Positions 14,863-21,180 of a DNA stretch of 23,266 nt are shown piece after piece. The stretch spans positions 22,409-45,674 of the forward strand of contig DGUQ01000197.1 of NCBI GenBank assembly GCA_002394725.1, in the 5' to 3' direction. This DNA comes from Ruminococcaceae bacterium UBA4306. GTDB taxonomy: Bacteria; Bacillota; Clostridia; Oscillospirales; Acutalibacteraceae. Each line of letters starts with the position of its first letter. The first letter of the stretch is position 1. The notes beneath the pieces are model-generated. The model made no database searches, was not told the origin of the DNA, and saw nothing but the letters and a program-made list of their open reading frames with translations. Made by a program: the position numbers and the translations under genes.

Positions 14863-16635
14863 TTATCTATTGCCGAAGAAGCCGCCGAAGGGATTGCCGC
14901 CCTGACCGCCGCTGCCGTTGTTATTGGATTGACTACTGCTGCTGTTTGTATCGTTCTGATCGGGAACATCCTCGTCCAGCGTCAGCTCGATCGTCTTTTC
15001 GCTTCCGTTGCGATTGATCACGAAGGTTACCTTATCGCCTGCGGATTTATCGCTGATAAGCGTGGTGATCTCCTCAGAATTAGTGATCTCCTTACCATCG
15101 ATCGAAACGATACGGTCACCCCTGCTGAAGCCTGACTTGGCGGCATTGGAGCCGTTCTCAACGGAGGCGACATAAACGCCCGGCTCGTTGTTACCGAAGT
15201 AGTACCACGCGAACATATTATTCGATAGATCGATATAGGTCATACCGGTATCCGCTCTGCCGCGGACATAGCCGTAATCCTTTAAGTCGTCGATGATCTC
15301 AATGACGTCGTTGATCGGGATGACAAAGCCGATGTTATCGATCCCCTCGGAGGAGGACTTAGCGACAACGATGCCGGCAAGCGCGCCCTGACCGTCAAAC
15401 ATACCGCCGCCGGAGTTACCGGGGTTGACAGCCGCGTCAGTCTGCATCAGGTGCATGGTCTTGCCGTCGATGGCGATGGAGCGATCCAGCGCCGAGATAA
15501 TACCCTCGGTGACGGAGCCGCCGAGCGTGCCCAACGGGTTGCCGATGATGACCGCTTTAGAACCGACAGCTAGCTTGGATGAATCGCCGAATACCGCGAC
15601 GGGCAGATCGGTTGCTTCGATCTTCAAGAGCGCGATATCCACCTTTGAATCGGTGCCGATCAGCTTTGCGTCATAGCTGTCACCGCCTCTGGTCGTGACC
15701 TTGATGGAGCTTGCGCCCGAGATCACGTGGTTATTGGTGACGATATAGCCGTCCTTGCTGATGATAACGCCCGAGCCTGCGCCCTGAGAGATATACTGAC
15801 CGTAGAAGGAGTTGGTCTGCATGATCTCGGTGGTGATTTCGACAACGGAATTCGCTACCTCATTGGTAATGGTTTCGGTGGATTTATCCGTGGTCTTGGT
15901 CGCGTCCTCCGCCTCGGTGTTCACCTTGTGGATGACCATGGTACCGGTGTCGCCGGACTCATATTTGGAAGCATTGATCTTCTGCGCCAAAATACTGCCG
16001 CCGAAGCCTGCCAAGCCGGAAATGAGGATGCAGACGATCAACAGCAGGGCGATACCGCCCTTTGACATGCCGCCTGACTTTTTGCGATCGGGCTTCTCGG
16101 GGACGGGATTTGTCGTGCTCCACTGATTGGTCGGTCTTTGGGGCGTATTGGAAGCGCTCGAATAAATATTGCGGCTGTTCTCAGTCGCGCGTGTGCTGTA
16201 ATGATAAAAACCGTCGTTCAGATCCTGATTCGTCTGGCTCGCCGACGAAGTGGGAGTCGGATCAGGCTGACTGTAGGTCGGTGTGCCGACAGGTCGATAA
16301 GGATTCTGAGACATCGGATCCGTGCTCGGCTGAGCCGGCTGCTGATATCTGACGCGGTCAGCATAAGGATTGATATAAGGCTGCTGAGCTTCCTGCGGCT
16401 GCTGAACCTCCTGCGGCTGCTGTTCTTCTTGCGGCTGCTGAACTTCCTGCGGTTGCTGTACTTCCTGCGACTGCACCTCCTGCGGCATGTACGTCTGCTC
16501 AACTTGTACATCCTCCTGAGCAGGTTGTGCCGTCTTATTATCAAGCTCCTCCGCGTTTTGAGGATTCTCATTCAGCGGACGGGATTTTTCTTCATCTTCG
16601 GGGAAGTGAAAGTTCTCATATAAATTATCAGACAT
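14863..16635 (-). CDS. htrA: Membrane-anchored HtrA/DegP-like serine protease with PDZ domain
   Basis: 590 residues. Residues 1-190 are a cytoplasmic, Pro/Gln-rich tail with a PQEVQQ hexapeptide repeat (51-86). Residues 191-217 are one membrane helix (GGIALLLIVCILISGLAGFGGSIL). Residues about 255-440 form the trypsin-like protease with His303 (TNNHVISGA), Asp333 (KVDIALLKIE) and Ser408 (NPGNSGGGMF), so the triad is intact. A PDZ domain (about 450-555, with GVYVASVENGSNAAKSG and GDRIVSIDGKEI) and a Ser/Asn/Gly-rich tail (560-590) follow. The protease domain faces outside and should degrade misfolded or secreted proteins under envelope stress. AGGAGG precedes the ATG. The upstream 157-bp region holds three 11-bp-spaced direct repeats typical of OmpR-type response regulator binding, in keeping with the known two-component control of htrA genes in Bacillus. 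Confidence 0.95.
   Translation of the reverse strand: MSDNLYENFHFPEDEEKSRPLNENPQNAEELDNKTAQPAQEDVQVEQTYMPQEVQSQEVQQPQEVQQPQEEQQPQEVQQPQEAQQPYINPYADRVRYQQPAQPSTDPMSQNPYRPVGTPTYSQPDPTPTSSASQTNQDLNDGFYHYSTRATENSRNIYSSASNTPQRPTNQWSTTNPVPEKPDRKKSGGMSKGGIALLLIVCILISGLAGFGGSILAQKINASKYESGDTGTMVIHKVNTEAEDATKTTDKSTETITNEVANSVVEITTEIMQTNSFYGQYISQGAGSGVIISKDGYIVTNNHVISGASSIKVTTRGGDSYDAKLIGTDSKVDIALLKIEATDLPVAVFGDSSKLAVGSKAVIIGNPLGTLGGSVTEGIISALDRSIAIDGKTMHLMQTDAAVNPGNSGGGMFDGQGALAGIVVAKSSSEGIDNIGFVIPINDVIEIIDDLKDYGYVRGRADTGMTYIDLSNNMFAWYYFGNNEPGVYVASVENGSNAAKSGFSRGDRIVSIDGKEITNSEEITTLISDKSAGDKVTFVINRNGSEKTIELTLDEDVPDQNDTNSSSSQSNNNGSGGQGGNPFGGFFGNR
16378..16485 (-). repeat. 18-bp coding repeat for the Gln-rich hexapeptide array in HtrA
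   Basis: About six tandem 18-bp units encode PQEVQQ-type hexapeptides (PQEVQS, PQEVQQ, PQEEQQ, PQEVQQ and PQEAQQ forms) in the cytoplasmic tail. The near-identical units could change copy number by slippage without shifting frame. Confidence 0.85.
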
Positions 16636-16759
16636 AGTAAACCTCCTGTTATTCTACCAATTAGTATGCCAAAATCGGTGCCGTTCACACTCCTTTTGAG
16701 TACACTAACATCGTATCTCTTTTATGTGACTACCATTTGACACAACGATAAAAGAAATA

Positions 16760-16787
16760 TGAACACTTTATGAACAGTTTGTGAACA
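16760..16787. promoter_or_regulatory. Triple 11-bp-spaced direct repeat upstream of htrA
   Basis: TGAACA occurs at 16760-16765, 16771-16776 and 16782-16787, each 11 bp apart. On the htrA strand this reads TGTTCA-N5 three times. The spacing equals about one DNA turn and is the layout of PhoP/PhoB- and WalR-type response regulator boxes. It lies about 125-150 bp upstream of the htrA ATG and just inside the end of the acetyltransferase unit. Confidence 0.6.
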
Positions 16788-16792
16788 GCACA

Positions 16793-17236
16793 TCATTGAC
16801 GCTGTTTGTCGATGACCATCTGTAAATACGGCAAGAACTCAAAGCCCATGCGCTCATACAGCCGCTTGGCGCCCTCATTGTAATCCTCGACCTCAATGCG
16901 CAGTCGCATGACGCCGGGACGGTTTTTCAGCCATTCAAAGAACTCCGTCGCCAAACCGCGTGAACGGTAATCGGGGTCGATATAGATCTCCTCGATCGTG
17001 ACACTCACACCGCCTGCCTCCTGTGAGAAGGTCTTGGACAGCAGGACAAAGCCGCAGGCGTTGCCCTCACACTCAAAGATATAGCCTTTGACATACGCAT
17101 CACTGCGCAGCATCTCGTCAAAGGTCGCGCGATAGTTTTCCTCCGGCACGGGAGCATTCACCGCATCGGTGTGATAGAACACGTCGACATAGTGACGGTA
17201 CAGCTCCCAGTCGTTTTCCGTAATCTTTCTGAACAT
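16793..17236 (-). CDS. GNAT family N-acetyltransferase
   Basis: 147 residues, a complete small GNAT. The acetyl-CoA binding motif A is clear near residues 80-105: IEEIYIDPDYRSRGLATEFFEWL (R-S-R-G-L-A for the expected R/Q-x-x-G-x-G/A). Then RLRIEVEDYNEGAKRLYERMGFEF is motif B with the terminal tyrosine segment. It transfers an acetyl group from acetyl-CoA to an amine; the substrate (amino acid, antibiotic, protein N-terminus) cannot be told. AAAGGAAA precedes the ATG. The gene lies 22 nt after the amidohydrolase gene on the same strand, so the two are probably co-transcribed. Confidence 0.9.
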   Translation of the reverse strand: MFRKITENDWELYRHYVDVFYHTDAVNAPVPEENYRATFDEMLRSDAYVKGYIFECEGNACGFVLLSKTFSQEAGGVSVTIEEIYIDPDYRSRGLATEFFEWLKNRPGVMRLRIEVEDYNEGAKRLYERMGFEFLPYLQMVIDKQRQ

Positions 17237-17258
17237 AGTATATTTCCTTTACAGAATT

Positions 17259-18074
17259 TTATTTATGATGGATTCCAAATAATCTTACCGCGTTACGGTA
17301 CATGATGTTGTCATAATCCTCGGGGCTGACCATTGCGCGGAACTCATTGAAGTATTCCTGATAGAGCGATCGATCCCCCGTTTTATTATGCAGATAGGTA
17401 TCGGCGCCGTCGATCGGATTGTCGGAGCCGAACAAAATCTTGCCGCTCCCCCATCGCTCGATCGCCTTGAGCGTGCTTTTGACGGGCACCCATGTTGTGT
17501 CGCCGTACAGGTTATCCGCCTTGCCAAGCAGCTCGATCGCCTCGCTGTTATCGCTCCCCAGATCCATGTGCACCATCACAAAGCTGATCTCGGGGTGCTT
17601 GATCGCGGCATTGTACAGATGGATGGAGCGCGCCTCTTCACAGCCGCCTGTATGCGACACGACAGGCAGATGATATTTTCGCGCTATCTCATACACCTTC
17701 TCGGCACGCGGATCATCGGGCGCGACACGAGAATGGAAGGGATGCAGCTTGATCCCGTAGACCAGCTCACGGTTCTCCTCCAATAAGCGGATGAATTCAT
17801 CGTCGGGCGTTTCGGCATACAGCTTCATCCACGGTGTGACGCCGATTCGATCGGGATAGCGTCGCGCGAAAGAGAGCGTCCTTTTGAACGCTTCATTCTG
17901 AGAGGTCTGCAACGCCTTTGGGATCGCCCGACCGACATGGTCAAACTCGACCGCGTCTACGCTCGACACCAGTGAAAAGTCCACGCCGTAACGGTTCATC
18001 GAATAGATGACATCTTCTTGCCGCATTTCAAAATCCAATACTTTTCCGATATGTACATGGGTATCGATCAACAT
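17259..18074 (-). CDS. Amidohydrolase family metal-dependent hydrolase (TIM barrel)
   Basis: 271 residues. It opens MLIDTHVHIG, with the metal-binding HxH (His6, His8) on strand 1 of an amidohydrolase-2 barrel. Further expected residues are seen: YGIKLHPFHSR (strand with Lys and His), VVSHTGG (His on strand 5), FVMVHMDLG and the strand-8 aspartate in KILFGSDNPI. The closing MYRNAVRLFG is the usual C-terminal helix (N-A-x-R-L-F) of the family. The substrate is unknown; relatives are hydrolases and decarboxylases of cyclic compounds. The start at 18074 is chosen because homologues begin at this motif and GGTGAT lies just upstream; the longer frame to 18119 would need a TTG start. First gene of a pair with the GNAT gene; divergent from cotJA. 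Confidence 0.88.
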   Translation of the reverse strand: MLIDTHVHIGKVLDFEMRQEDVIYSMNRYGVDFSLVSSVDAVEFDHVGRAIPKALQTSQNEAFKRTLSFARRYPDRIGVTPWMKLYAETPDDEFIRLLEENRELVYGIKLHPFHSRVAPDDPRAEKVYEIARKYHLPVVSHTGGCEEARSIHLYNAAIKHPEISFVMVHMDLGSDNSEAIELLGKADNLYGDTTWVPVKSTLKAIERWGSGKILFGSDNPIDGADTYLHNKTGDRSLYQEYFNEFRAMVSPEDYDNIMYRNAVRLFGIHHK

Positions 18075-18223
18075 AGAATCACCGTCCCCTATTCTATCAT
18101 AAACCGCAGTCGGAATCAATTATTATATGAAAAATTCATTCACAATATCACCGACAGACAAATGATATGCGCACTCCGAAGGCAACGGCATAGTATGTAC
18201 TGTGGCATATTGCCGCTACTATA

Positions 18224-18247
18224 CCGATCTGTCTAAGCGCAGATCGG
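18224..18247. repeat. 8-bp hairpin just before the cotJA ribosome site
   Basis: CCGATCTG (18224-18231) pairs perfectly with CAGATCGG (18240-18247) around an 8-nt loop, ending 3 nt before the AAAGGAG of cotJA. No T-tract follows. It may be a leader hairpin or a protein site. Confidence 0.45.
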
Positions 18248-18265
18248 GCAAAAGGAGAATGATTC

Positions 18266-18466
18266 ATGGACAGGAAAACGATCATGGCGGAATACGGCTT
18301 ATCCCCGTTACCGAAGGATACAGTGGAAGCGATGGCATACGTACCCTATCAGCCGTATGAGCCTGAGATGTGCAAGGCGGTGCTCGGATATGAGAACGGA
18401 ACCTTGTTCCACGCGCTGCACAAGCCGTTCTACGGCAGCAAATGCGGAGGTGCGGACAATGACTGA
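18266..18466 (+). CDS. cotJA: Spore coat associated protein CotJA
   Basis: 66 residues. The core AYVPYQPYEPEMCKAVLGYENGTLFHALHKPFYG, read in short pieces, matches the CotJA family (PYVP-Q-YEPE, then GTLF..L.KPF), a small protein of the spore coat/outer spore layers made in the mother cell with CotJB and CotJC. AAAGGAG at 18251-18257 sets the start. Its stop overlaps the cotJB start (ATGACTGA), so the two are translationally coupled. Its presence indicates that the host is, or descends from, a spore former. A promoter of the mother-cell sigma factor type is expected but I could not place both boxes with confidence. Confidence 0.9.
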   Translation: MDRKTIMAEYGLSPLPKDTVEAMAYVPYQPYEPEMCKAVLGYENGTLFHALHKPFYGSKCGGADND

Positions 18467-18707
18467 ACGCGATATGATGCTCAAGAAAATCGGCACGCTC
18501 AAATTCGCCGTCACCGATATCGACCTATTCCTCGACACCCATCCGGGCGATTCACAAACATTAAAAATGCGTGAGGAATACCAAAAACAGCTCGAACCGC
18601 TGGTAAAGCAGTTCGAAGAAAAATACGGTCCGCTGACGAAATGTGAAAACGACGCAAACACATGGGCATGGGTCAAGGATCCGTGGCCGTGGGATACGGA
18701 GGGTTAA
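18459..18707 (+). CDS. cotJB: Spore coat protein CotJB
   Basis: 82 residues. MTERDMMLKKIGTLKFAV, DIDLFLDTHPGDSQTL and the aromatic C-terminal WAWVKDPWPWD are characteristic of CotJB (the family ends WPWE or WPWD). The middle forms an amphipathic helix, YQKQLEPLVKQFEEKYGPL. The start at 18459 has GGAGGT at 18446-18451 and overlaps the cotJA stop by 8 nt; the longer frame upstream (from 18357) overlaps cotJA and is not used. It is the middle gene of the cotJABC operon; in Bacillus CotJB acts with CotJC in coat assembly. Intact, unlike the next gene. Confidence 0.92.
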   Translation: MTERDMMLKKIGTLKFAVTDIDLFLDTHPGDSQTLKMREEYQKQLEPLVKQFEEKYGPLTKCENDANTWAWVKDPWPWDTEG

Positions 18708-18709
18708 CT

Positions 18710-18955
18710 ATGTTTGTCTACGAAAAGCAACTGCAATATCCGGTCAAGATCAAGAACCCCAACCCCGCACTGGCTAAGCTCATCATCACACAATACGGGG
18801 GTCCCGATGGTGAGTTAGGCGCTTCACTGCGCTATCTGTCGCAGCGATTCTCCATGCCGCTGCCGGAGTTGAAGGCTACACTGACCGATATCGGTACCGA
18901 CGATCCTCTATATGTACAAACCGCGCTTTTCGCTCTGATATCCCGTGCGTTTTGA
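18710..18955 (+). pseudogene. cotJC: cotJC, 5' part only, interrupted by an inserted element
   Basis: The frame starts 2 nt after cotJB with GGAGGG at 18698-18703. The first 63 residues (MFVYEKQLQYPVKI, NPNPALAKLIITQYGGPDGELGASLRYLSQRF when read in pieces, ending LTDIGT) are an excellent CotJC, a manganese-catalase-like spore coat protein of about 190-200 residues. After Thr-Asp-Ile-Gly-Thr the family continues with a Glu-Glu-x-x-His metal-binding motif, but here the sequence changes to DDPLYVQTALFALISRAF and stops, giving 81 residues. The second metal-binding half is therefore missing, and the tail comes from inserted DNA. The 3' part is not in this window. The gene may be dead, or it may be rejoined by excision in the mother cell. 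It converges on the recombinase gene and overlaps it by 124 nt. Confidence 0.9.
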
Positions 18956-20550
18956 TCGTTTATTTCCTTACCTTTCAGTATTTTTGCACAGCAGATTTCC
19001 GGCATCAAATCAAGGTGGATTTTGAGCGATCTATCGTTGAAAACCTCAATTTTTTCAACCAGATTCCCATAGAATATTTCGTCCCAACAGCCGTTTACAA
19101 CGATACCTTGGATGTGCTCTCTTATGCTTTCGATGATACAGGATTGATTTTCGACAAGGGAATGCCTTTCCTTTTCATCTTTCCGTTTTTTATTTGTTTC
19201 TTTGTACTCGTTATGCAGCCTTTCAAAGCCTTTTTTGTATTCGTCTGTTTCGATATCACCGGACAAGCACATATCAAGGAGCTTCTGTTTCTTTTTTTCT
19301 ATGGCTTCTAACTGTTTTTCATAATATGAAACCCGACTGTTTTCCATCCTATTCTTTAATACAGAACTGACGATATCGATTACTTGATCAGCTATATCAC
19401 TCTTCTCACGCATGATCTCACACGCGATATGAGTCAGGATGTCTTTGAGATCCTGATATCGGATAGTGACGTTATCACAGCCGAGCATCTCGTCATTTTT
19501 ATCTTTTCGTAAACAGCCGTAGCGTATCTTATGTATGCAAGACCAGTTTTCGTAGTGTTTCTTGTCGCTTCCGCGTCTTCTGATCGAATGTGTGAATCTT
19601 CCGCCGCATTCTCCACACCTTATTTTTCCTGACATCGCATAACGATTAGAATAGCAGCTTTCTTCTGCTTTACATAGGTTCTTTCTGCGTGCTATTTCCT
19701 CTTGTACCGCTTCAAATACCTCTCTTGATACGATCGGTTCATGGTGGTCTTTTATTACAACATAGTCGATCTCACCTTTGTTCCTTTTCTTCGAATGCGT
19801 GAGGTAATCGGGTGTAAAGGTTTTTTGCTGCACAAGATCACCGCAATACTTTTCGTTTTTCAGCAATCTCATAATCACGGTATACGACCAGTCCTTCATA
19901 TATCGAGAGGTTTGTACACCTTCTTCGCGTAATTGCTTAGCGATAACGTGAGCGCCTTTCCCTTCATCCAGATACATATGAAAAATGCGCCGAACAATTG
20001 CGGCGCCTTCTTCGTTGATATACAGTTTTCCGTTACGGACGTCATAGCCGAGCATATCCCTTCCGAACACCACGCCCTGTTCCATCCTTCTTCGCTGACC
20101 CCATTTGCATCTCTCGGAAGTCTTACGGCTTTCTTCTTGTGAGATGGATGACATGATCGTCAGTCGTAGCTCCGCGTCGGAGTCAAGCGTATTGATATTA
20201 TCATTCACAAAGTATACGCCTATACCGATGCTTTTCAACTCTCTGGTATAGCGGATACTGTCCAGTGTATTACGTGCGAATCGGGATATTTCCTTTGTGA
20301 TGATCATATCAAATTTATGTTCATGAGCGTCTGATATCATCTTATTGAAGGCTTTTCTCTTCTTGGTGTTTGTACCTGAGATACCTTCATCCACATAGAT
20401 CTCATAAAGCTCCCATAAAGGATTTCGTCGTATCAACTCATGGAAGTATCGCTGTTGGCTCTCAAGTGAATTTGCTTGGTCAAGACTATCCGTAGAGACT
20501 CTGCAATAAGCGGCGACTCTTTTGATATCGCTGACTGATGATTCTTTCAT
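18832..20550 (-). CDS. Large serine recombinase (resolvase/integrase family)
   Basis: 572 residues from the ATG at 20550, which has AAAGGA 9 nt upstream; an in-frame start at 20580 lacks a ribosome site. Residues 10-155 are the resolvase catalytic domain: RVAAYCRVSTD with nucleophile Ser19, DEGISGTNTKKRKAF, and ITKEISRFARNTLD with the arginine pair. Residues about 170-290 are the 'recombinase' domain (GYDVRNGKLYINEEG, then WSYTVIMRLLKNEKYCGDL). A zinc ribbon (IRCGECGGRF, WSCIHKIRYGC) and a coiled coil (YYEKQLEAIEKKKQKLL) follow, ending with the usual LVEKIEVFNDRSLKIHL. It would cut and join attachment sites for integration and excision. The last 22 or so codons lie in antisense cotJC, so the present C-terminus is partly borrowed from the target. 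SpoIVCA, which excises skin from sigK in Bacillus, is a functional precedent. Confidence 0.95.
   Translation of the reverse strand: MKESSVSDIKRVAAYCRVSTDSLDQANSLESQQRYFHELIRRNPLWELYEIYVDEGISGTNTKKRKAFNKMISDAHEHKFDMIITKEISRFARNTLDSIRYTRELKSIGIGVYFVNDNINTLDSDAELRLTIMSSISQEESRKTSERCKWGQRRRMEQGVVFGRDMLGYDVRNGKLYINEEGAAIVRRIFHMYLDEGKGAHVIAKQLREEGVQTSRYMKDWSYTVIMRLLKNEKYCGDLVQQKTFTPDYLTHSKKRNKGEIDYVVIKDHHEPIVSREVFEAVQEEIARRKNLCKAEESCYSNRYAMSGKIRCGECGGRFTHSIRRRGSDKKHYENWSCIHKIRYGCLRKDKNDEMLGCDNVTIRYQDLKDILTHIACEIMREKSDIADQVIDIVSSVLKNRMENSRVSYYEKQLEAIEKKKQKLLDMCLSGDIETDEYKKGFERLHNEYKETNKKRKDEKERHSLVENQSCIIESIREHIQGIVVNGCWDEIFYGNLVEKIEVFNDRSLKIHLDLMPEICCAKILKGKEINDQNARDIRAKSAVCTYRGSSVPISVSVAFNSGSGMENRCDR
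18887..18901. other. Left attachment junction (attL) of the element in cotJC
   Basis: Homology to CotJC ends within GATATCGGTACCGAC. TCGGTACCGA (18891-18900) is a perfect 10-bp palindrome with a central TA at 18895-18896, a plausible crossover core for a large serine recombinase. The exact crossover base cannot be fixed without the right junction. Confidence 0.65.
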
Positions 20551-20788
20551 TGAACTCATTCCTTTCGTTTTTATTAACAAACAGTATATCTATAATAAGT
20601 CTATCGCATGAACGCTAAATCACCGATAATACAGATCATCTGATCCGTCTAAGACACTCTCGATACTGAGCATAGTCAATCAGACCTTTCTCTTTGACAG
20701 ACAGGAGTAACGCTTTTTGAAGCAGTCGGTCAAACGCTCGACTTGCCGCTGATCCAAAGACAGGTTCGTATATGATCTTTGTTTTCAA
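18896..20788. mobile_element. Minimum extent of the serine-recombinase element inserted in cotJC
   Basis: The left edge is fixed by loss of CotJC homology near 18896. The recombinase and the small ORF upstream of it belong to the element; both are more AT-rich than the host genes. The right edge is unknown: no 3' cotJC sequence is seen up to 23266, so the element may extend past the window, or the distal end and the rest of cotJC may have been lost. Confidence 0.7.
20636..20788 (-). CDS. Possible 50-residue accessory protein of the recombinase element (TTG start)
   Basis: Minus-strand frame from TTG at 20788 to TGA at 20636, read as MKTKIIYEPVFGSAASRAF, DRLLQKALLLSVKEKGL, IDYAQYRECLRRIR. The C-terminal 35 residues look helical and charged like a real small protein, with a K-G-L-I-D-Y-A-Q turn reminiscent of short DNA-binding or SHOCT-like helices. 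GGGTGAT lies 5 nt before the TTG. It is 85 nt upstream of the recombinase start on the same strand, so both may be co-transcribed. A small partner such as a directionality factor is a reasonable but unproven guess. An overlapping ATG frame at 20730-20987 looks far less protein-like. Confidence 0.45.
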   Translation of the reverse strand: MKTKIIYEPVFGSAASRAFDRLLQKALLLSVKEKGLIDYAQYRECLRRIR

Positions 20789-20899
20789 TGCGGATCACCC
20801 GTAAATAACTATGTGAATCAACACTCGGATATGAATCATCCCACTGTTTTATGATAATCTGACAAAAGAGTATCTGTATGACCGATGCGGCGCCGATTC

Positions 20900-20928
20900 T
20901 TGACTTTCCGACACTGTTTTTGTATAAT
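20900..20928 (+). promoter_or_regulatory. Near-consensus plus-strand promoter upstream of a candidate small RNA
   Basis: TTGACT (20900-20905), exactly 17 bp, TATAAT (20923-20928) with TG directly before the -10. This is among the best promoters in the window, yet no protein gene with a ribosome site follows it before a terminator. Confidence 0.8.
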
Positions 20929-20934
20929 AAAACA

Positions 20935-21070
20935 AGCTCATAGACCCCTTGTTCAAAAAAGATCATGATGGTATATGAGATCGGCACTCTGCGTTTATTA
21001 CGCAGAATCGACGTATGTTTGCGTCTATATTCTTCTGCACAGGCGCAGTATAATCCGGCCTGTGTTTTTT
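20935..21070 (+). ncRNA. Candidate small RNA of about 135 nt
   Basis: The span from the predicted start after the promoter at 20900-20928 to the terminator at 21038-21070 has three potential stems: AACAAG with CTTGTT near 20930-20955, TCTGCG (20988-20993) with CGCAGA (21001-21006), and the terminator stem. The only ORF (ATG near 20965) has no ribosome site and runs through the terminator. No known RNA family is recognised. Confidence 0.45.
21038..21070 (+). terminator. Rho-independent terminator of the candidate small RNA
   Basis: CACAGGC (21038-21044), 13-nt loop, GCCTGTG (21058-21064), then six T residues. Confidence 0.82.
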
Positions 21071-21101
21071 ACTTTATCAATGCGACACTGAAATGATAGA
21101 T

Positions 21102-21136
21102 TTGTCCCCCTATTGTCCCCCTTCTTATGCTATAAT
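21102..21136 (+). promoter_or_regulatory. Promoter region of the large membrane protein gene, with TTGTCCCCC direct repeat
   Basis: TATAAT at 21131-21136 with an extended TG (TGC before it). There is no -35 at the normal distance: the two TTGTCC matches are 23 and 12 bp away. They belong to a TTGTCCCCC direct repeat (21102-21110, 21113-21121) with an 11-bp period, so an activator site is possible. Confidence 0.5.
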
Positions 21137-21180
21137 ACCATTGTTAAAACCTTTAGAATATCAAAACGGAGGTATACAAG

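Noticed and set aside
18205..18211. GCATATT as the -35 of a SigE-type promoter for cotJA
   Set aside because: It fits the -35 consensus but no CATACAAT-like -10 occurs at the required distance.
20876..20898. GACCGATGCGGCGCCGA, similar to the cotJC junction sequence, as a right attachment site
   Set aside because: The match needs a gap and central mismatches, and no cotJC sequence follows it; chance similarity is more likely.
20730..20987. 85-codon minus-strand ORF upstream of the recombinase
   Set aside because: No ribosome site, composition unlike a protein, and it overlaps the more convincing 50-codon frame and the opposite-strand promoter.
20977..20990. GAGATCGGCACTCT as a right attachment site
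   Set aside because: It shares ATCGG-AC with the left junction but the downstream frame has no CotJC homology.
20965..21096. 43-codon plus-strand ORF starting ATGATGGTATATG
   Set aside because: No ribosome site and it runs through a clear terminator hairpin.
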